Of a DNA stretch of 9,356 nucleotides, positions 6,888-9,356 are shown piece after piece. A program made the translations under genes and the position numbers. This stretch comes from an uncultured Clostridia bacterium (GTDB lineage: Bacteria; Bacillota; Clostridia; Oscillospirales; Ruminococcaceae). Location: assembly GCA_937894185.1 (NCBI GenBank), contig CALCSA010000391.1, positions 1-9,356 of the forward strand, read 5' to 3'. How positions within the stretch are numbered: the first letter of the stretch is position 1; each line of letters opens with the position of its first letter. A model generated the notes under the pieces. It ran no database searches. It was not told where the DNA came from and saw nothing but the letters and a program-made list of their open reading frames with translations.

Positions 6888-6893
6888 GAGGTG
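6888..6893 (+). promoter_or_regulatory. Ribosome binding site GAGGTG that decides the aminopeptidase start
   Basis: GAGGTG ends 6 nt before the ATG at 6900. It rules out the much longer in-frame reading that begins inside aroM at 6408, whose extra 164 residues have no resemblance to the family and mostly lie antiphase to aroM. Confidence 0.8.
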
Positions 6894-6899
6894 CCGAAT

Positions 6900-7874
6900 A
6901 TGGCAAATCTGGAACAAAGCTGCTCCATTATATGGGAGCAGTGTATGGGGTTAAAAGCCGGGGAACGGGCGCTCATCGTTACCGACGATTCCAAGTTGCA
7001 TCTGGGCCACGCCCTGTACCGGCAGGCTCGAACGATGGGAGCGCAAGCCGTGCTGGTACAGATGCCTGTAGCCAAAATCAGCGGCGAGGAACCGCCTGCG
7101 GCGGTCAGCGCCGCCATGCTGGAAGCAGACGTGATCGTCTGCCCCACCGAGGAATCCATCACTCACACCAATGCCCGGATCAATGCAGTGAAGAAGGGGG
7201 CACGGGTGGCCACCATGCCCGGAATCACCGACGATATGTTTGAGGAAGGCCCGATTCTGGCGGACTACACCGAGGTGGAGCGCCTGTCCAGACTGTACGC
7301 CGATTTGCTGTCTAAGGCATCGGTTTGCCGGATTGTCACCGGTGGACACGAGCTGACCCTTCAGTTGGACGGCCGCACCGGTGTTGCCAGCACCGGAGTA
7401 TATCGCGAGCCGGGTCTTGCGGGCAACCTGCCCTCCGGCGAAGGGTATATTGCACCGCTGGAGGACGGCGCCGATGGGGAGTTGCTGGTAGACGGCAGCA
7501 TTGTAGGAGTAGGGCTGCTGGAGGAGCCGGTGGTTATAACCATTAAGAATGGGGCCATTACCGGCATTTCCGGAAAACAGGCTGCCCAGGTGGAGCAGGC
7601 GATTCCGAATCATCCCCTGTCCCGCACGGTGGGGGAACTGGGTATCGGGACCAATCCCATGGCGCGGGTAACCGGCGTGATTCTGGAGGACGAAAAGGTA
7701 TACGGTTCGGTGCATGTCGCCTTTGGCACCAATACCTCCTTTGGCGGAATCACCAAGGCCTGTTCCCACATTGACTGTGTCACCCTCAGGCCGGAAGTAT
7801 ATCTGGACGGCCGATTGGTCATTTCCCAAGGCAAACTGCTGATAACGGAAGAACACACAACTACGCCTGCGTAA
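6900..7874 (+). CDS. Aminopeptidase-like metalloprotein, M29/COG2309 type
   Basis: 324 residues, cytoplasmic. The C-terminal half carries the family signature: NLPSGEGYIAPLEDG (176-190), GELGIGTNP (245-253), LEDEKVYGSVHVAFG (262-276), FGG (281-283) and SHID (289-292). Probable metal ligands are Glu181, Glu246, His272, His290 and Asp292, in the order and approximate spacing of M29 aminopeptidases. It is shorter than the roughly 400-residue M29 enzymes. The related NicX dioxygenase branch, which as I recall also uses a Glu and an H-x-D motif, is an alternative, though an oxygenase is unlikely in an anaerobe. The reading frame is open far upstream to 6408 within aroM, but GAGGTG (6888-6893), 6 nt before ATG at 6900, and the family-like N-terminus LEQSCSIIWEQCMGLKAGER set the start. 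Last gene before the terminator. It probably releases amino acids from imported peptides. Confidence 0.88.
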   Translation: MANLEQSCSIIWEQCMGLKAGERALIVTDDSKLHLGHALYRQARTMGAQAVLVQMPVAKISGEEPPAAVSAAMLEADVIVCPTEESITHTNARINAVKKGARVATMPGITDDMFEEGPILADYTEVERLSRLYADLLSKASVCRIVTGGHELTLQLDGRTGVASTGVYREPGLAGNLPSGEGYIAPLEDGADGELLVDGSIVGVGLLEEPVVITIKNGAITGISGKQAAQVEQAIPNHPLSRTVGELGIGTNPMARVTGVILEDEKVYGSVHVAFGTNTSFGGITKACSHIDCVTLRPEVYLDGRLVISQGKLLITEEHTTTPA

Positions 7875-7914
7875 AAAGCCGTCGGAACATTTTATTTCAG
7901 TGGCTCAACCTCTC

Positions 7915-7954
7915 AAAAAAGGGTACCTTCACACGCGTGAAGGTACCCTTTTTT
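7915..7954 (+). terminator. Intrinsic terminator of the rightward operon (symmetrical)
   Basis: GGGTACCTTCAC (7921-7932), a 4-nt loop and the exact reverse complement (7937-7948) are followed by TTTTTT. Six A precede the stem, so it should work on both strands. It lies 40 bp after the aminopeptidase stop and cleanly ends the DUF1177-aroM-aminopeptidase unit. Confidence 0.95.
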
Positions 7955-8068
7955 GCTGAAGCAGGGGAAGTGGAAGGAAAGGAACGAAAAGAGTGCAATT
8001 CCAACGCCACACTGCCTGTTTTTATGATTCACGGCGGAGAGTTTAGATATTGTCTACATGAAATCAGA

Positions 8069-8226
8069 CTGGCACAGTCAGCCAAAGTGCAATGTAACAA
8101 ATTTCTGCCGGAAACAGAGGAAGTCGGGTAGGAGCAAACTTGCCGCATCTGCGACTACACATGGGGGCATGGCTGTCCCGGCGGTTGCTGGTGGGTAGCG
8201 TCGGATTTGTGTAGTGCCTGTGCCAG
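8069..8226 (+). other. Nested inverted repeats, possible structured RNA
   Basis: CTGGCACAG (8069-8077) pairs perfectly with 8218-8226. Within it, ACTACACA (8154-8161) pairs perfectly with 8208-8215. The two 3' strands are only 2 nt apart, as in coaxially stacked helices. Inside are CCGGCG with CGTCGG and a GGTAGG/CTTGCC hairpin (8127-8144). I do not recognise an RNA family. In a region this long, stems of 8-9 bp can arise by chance, so confidence is low. The orientation is unknown because the pairing reads both ways. Confidence 0.2.
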
Positions 8227-8638
8227 CAAAACATATCCAGGGGGAAAGTCATAAAAGGGAAAAGTGACAGCCAGTTAAACCCAGCTTAAGCAGAGCAAAC
8301 CCCACACTCATGCAAATTGTGTGGATGTAGGGCCTAAAAAGGTGGCAAGTGTTGTAGGCCGCCTGCGACCCAGATGGCGTGATAAATGGCTAGTCGTGGT
8401 AATTCCCGCAGCGCTGGCATCTCTGGCGGAATTTGGGGGCACAATGTTGGCCACAATGTTCTGCTTCTTTTCCGGCTCATGGAATCTACATCTGCAGACA
8501 CGGAAGCATTGACACCCGGTCACGCTTTCCGGAAATTCCTTTTTGCAATCCTCACGTCCCACTCATCGCTCGTCCTTTCCGGACAAATAGCTTTCGTCAT
8601 ACTCGCACGTTCATGAATCCGCTTGCATAATGTGAACT

Positions 8639-8657
8639 ATCGCATATTTTATGCGAT
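8639..8657. promoter_or_regulatory. Perfect 8-bp palindrome upstream of the 158-residue protein, with a sporulation-type -10 motif
   Basis: ATCGCATA-TTT-TATGCGAT lies 31 bp before the ATG at 8689. It contains CATATTTTA (8643-8651), which fits the CATA-N3-TA -10 pattern of the mother-cell sigma factor SigK. No good -35 is visible at the right distance. It could be an operator or a leader hairpin instead. Confidence 0.3.
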
Positions 8658-8688
8658 CATAATCTGCATAGAACTAGGAAGGTGTGTT

Positions 8689-9165
8689 ATGAACAACCCA
8701 AATACAAATCCATTCACAATCCCCCCCGCTGTGCCCGGAATAGCCCTGCAACCAGGCGCCACACCGCCCGCATCCAATCAGAATCTCATGCAACCTGATC
8801 CCGCCATACAAGAACAGATGAGCAGTTTGTATCCCGAAATTTACCACGATATCAATCCGCTGATCATACAGGCAGCCGATCAGATATCCTCGTCTGGAAC
8901 CATGCCGTCACCCGAAATGATCGATGCAGTTGTGGATAACATTATTAAAAACAGCGGCATGTGGTTCGAGGACGATGACGATGACGATGGATTTGATCGA
9001 AACATTGAGGTCGTGCCGGTTCAGTTCGGCTTTGGGCGCTCTCCCTACCGCAGGCGCAGGCGACGCTACCACAACCGCAATACCCTGCGCGACATCGTCC
9101 GCATCCTATTATTGCAACAGCTTTTTGGTGGCCAGCGTGGATATCCCTATCCCTGGTATTATTAA
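8689..9165 (+). CDS. Uncharacterised small protein, spore-coat-like composition
   Basis: 158 residues, no signal peptide. Four zones can be seen. A Pro/Asn-rich N-terminus covers about 1-40. A probably helical segment with YPEIYHDINPLIIQAADQI and MPSPEMIDAVVDNIIKNSG covers about 48-90. A run of six Asp (95-100) and a run of six Arg (121-126) flank a short FGFG-containing stretch. The end is LRDIVRILLLQQLFGG (133-148) with the tail GYPYPWYY. The YPEIY, MPSPEMID and LRDIV..LLL pattern reminds me of uncharacterised proteins of spore-forming Clostridia, but I cannot name a family. AGGAAGGTG (8676-8684) fixes the ATG at 8689; an in-frame TTG at 8623 gives an unlikely extension. The DUF2935 gene starts 21 bp downstream, so the two are probably cotranscribed. 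A spore-coat or spore-associated role is a guess from composition. Confidence 0.85.
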   Translation: MNNPNTNPFTIPPAVPGIALQPGATPPASNQNLMQPDPAIQEQMSSLYPEIYHDINPLIIQAADQISSSGTMPSPEMIDAVVDNIIKNSGMWFEDDDDDDGFDRNIEVVPVQFGFGRSPYRRRRRRYHNRNTLRDIVRILLLQQLFGGQRGYPYPWYY

Positions 9166-9186
9166 GGAAAAGGAGTACATATTATT

Positions 9187-9356
9187 ATGATTACCGAAGA
9201 GCAATATGTTGTGCTTTCCCTGGAGCTGCACCTGTTTTTTGGGCGCATCATGAAAGAACACGCCCTGTTTTTGCAGGCGGGCTTCACACCGCGCGATGCC
9301 GAATTCTCCCGCATGGCATCACAGTTTCAATCTCTGTTTGAGGCGCAGCTGCAAAA
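9187..9356 (+). CDS. DUF2935 domain-containing protein (5' part only)
   Basis: The first 56 codons of a gene cut by the right edge. The reading MITEEQYVVLSLELHLFFGR, followed by IMKEHALFLQAGFTPRDAEF, matches the start of DUF2935. These proteins of Bacilli and Clostridia fold, as far as I recall, as paired ferritin-like four-helix bundles that can bind metal; Glu13 and the Glu-His pair at 24-25 are the expected kind of ligand. AAGGAG at 9170-9175 lies 11 nt before the ATG, a slightly long spacing. The gene follows the 158-residue protein after 21 bp and is probably in the same transcript. Full members are around 250-300 residues, so most of it lies outside. The biological role of the family is not established. 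Confidence 0.85.
   Translation, partial: MITEEQYVVLSLELHLFFGRIMKEHALFLQAGFTPRDAEFSRMASQFQSLFEAQLQ

Larger units (their letters stand above)
7955..8688. other. 734-bp region without a convincing gene
   Basis: Open frames here are short (at most 84 residues), low in family-like features, rich in Cys/Arg or arbitrary mixtures, and lack ribosome sites, so I call none of them. Inverted repeats are present: 8069-8077 with 8218-8226, 8154-8161 with 8208-8215, CCACAC/GTGTGG at 8302-8307/8319-8324, and GGCCTA/TAGGCC at 8331-8336/8355-8360. A 9-bp direct repeat CACAATGTT occurs at 8440-8448 and 8452-8460. The stretch may be degenerate sequence, an unrecognised RNA gene, or simply spacer between two transcription units. 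Confidence 0.6.

Noticed and set aside
6408..6899. A 164-codon in-frame extension upstream of the aminopeptidase, overlapping aroM.
   Set aside because: Its composition is arbitrary and it lies in another frame of a well-matched aroM gene. GAGGTG with ATG at 6900 gives a family-like N-terminus.
8060..8150. Faint resemblance to cobalamin riboswitch blocks, such as the AAGTCGGG...TTGCCGC stretch and ATGAAATCAGAC.
   Set aside because: The B12-box core and the required order of conserved blocks are not met, and no cobalamin-related gene lies downstream.
8308..8562. Leftward 84-codon and rightward 63-codon open frames in the gene-free region.
   Set aside because: No ribosome sites, overlapping each other on opposite strands, unusual Cys/Arg/His content, and no recognisable domain.

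Overview
The window looks like a chromosomal segment of a spore-forming, moderately GC-rich member of the Clostridia. An Oscillospiraceae/Ruminococcaceae-like gut bacterium is my best guess. This rests on strong AGGAGG-type ribosome sites, a lipoprotein-type dipeptide-binding protein, a DUF2935 gene preceded by a spore-coat-like small protein, and a short IS5-like repeat. No rRNA, tRNA, CRISPR array or complete transposon is visible.

Positions 1-4868 are read leftward: an M20D-type amidohydrolase, then dppA (binding lipoprotein), dppB and dppC (permeases). The dppC gene runs off the left edge, and the ATPase genes would lie beyond it. The 310-bp dppA-dppB gap holds a 13-bp perfect hairpin and a 106-bp MITE-like element.

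Positions 4869-5173 form a divergent promoter region. A leftward promoter (TTGCAG-17-TATAAT) and a rightward one (TTGACC-18-TATAAT) each have a different inverted repeat over the -35 region.

Positions 5174-7874 are read rightward: a DUF1177 protein, an AroM-family protein (GTG start, 4-base overlap) and an aminopeptidase of the M29/COG2309 type. A textbook intrinsic terminator follows. Import by DppABC, hydrolysis by the amidohydrolase and aminopeptidase, and the unassigned DUF1177/AroM pair look like one catabolic unit for a peptide-like or N-acyl amino-acid substrate. The identity of the substrate and the roles of DUF1177 and AroM are the main unknowns.

Positions 7955-8688 hold no convincing protein gene, only some inverted repeats of uncertain meaning. 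Positions 8689-9356 hold a two-gene rightward unit: an unusual 158-residue protein with an Asp6 run, an Arg6 run and a Tyr/Pro-rich tail, then the start of a DUF2935 gene cut by the right edge.
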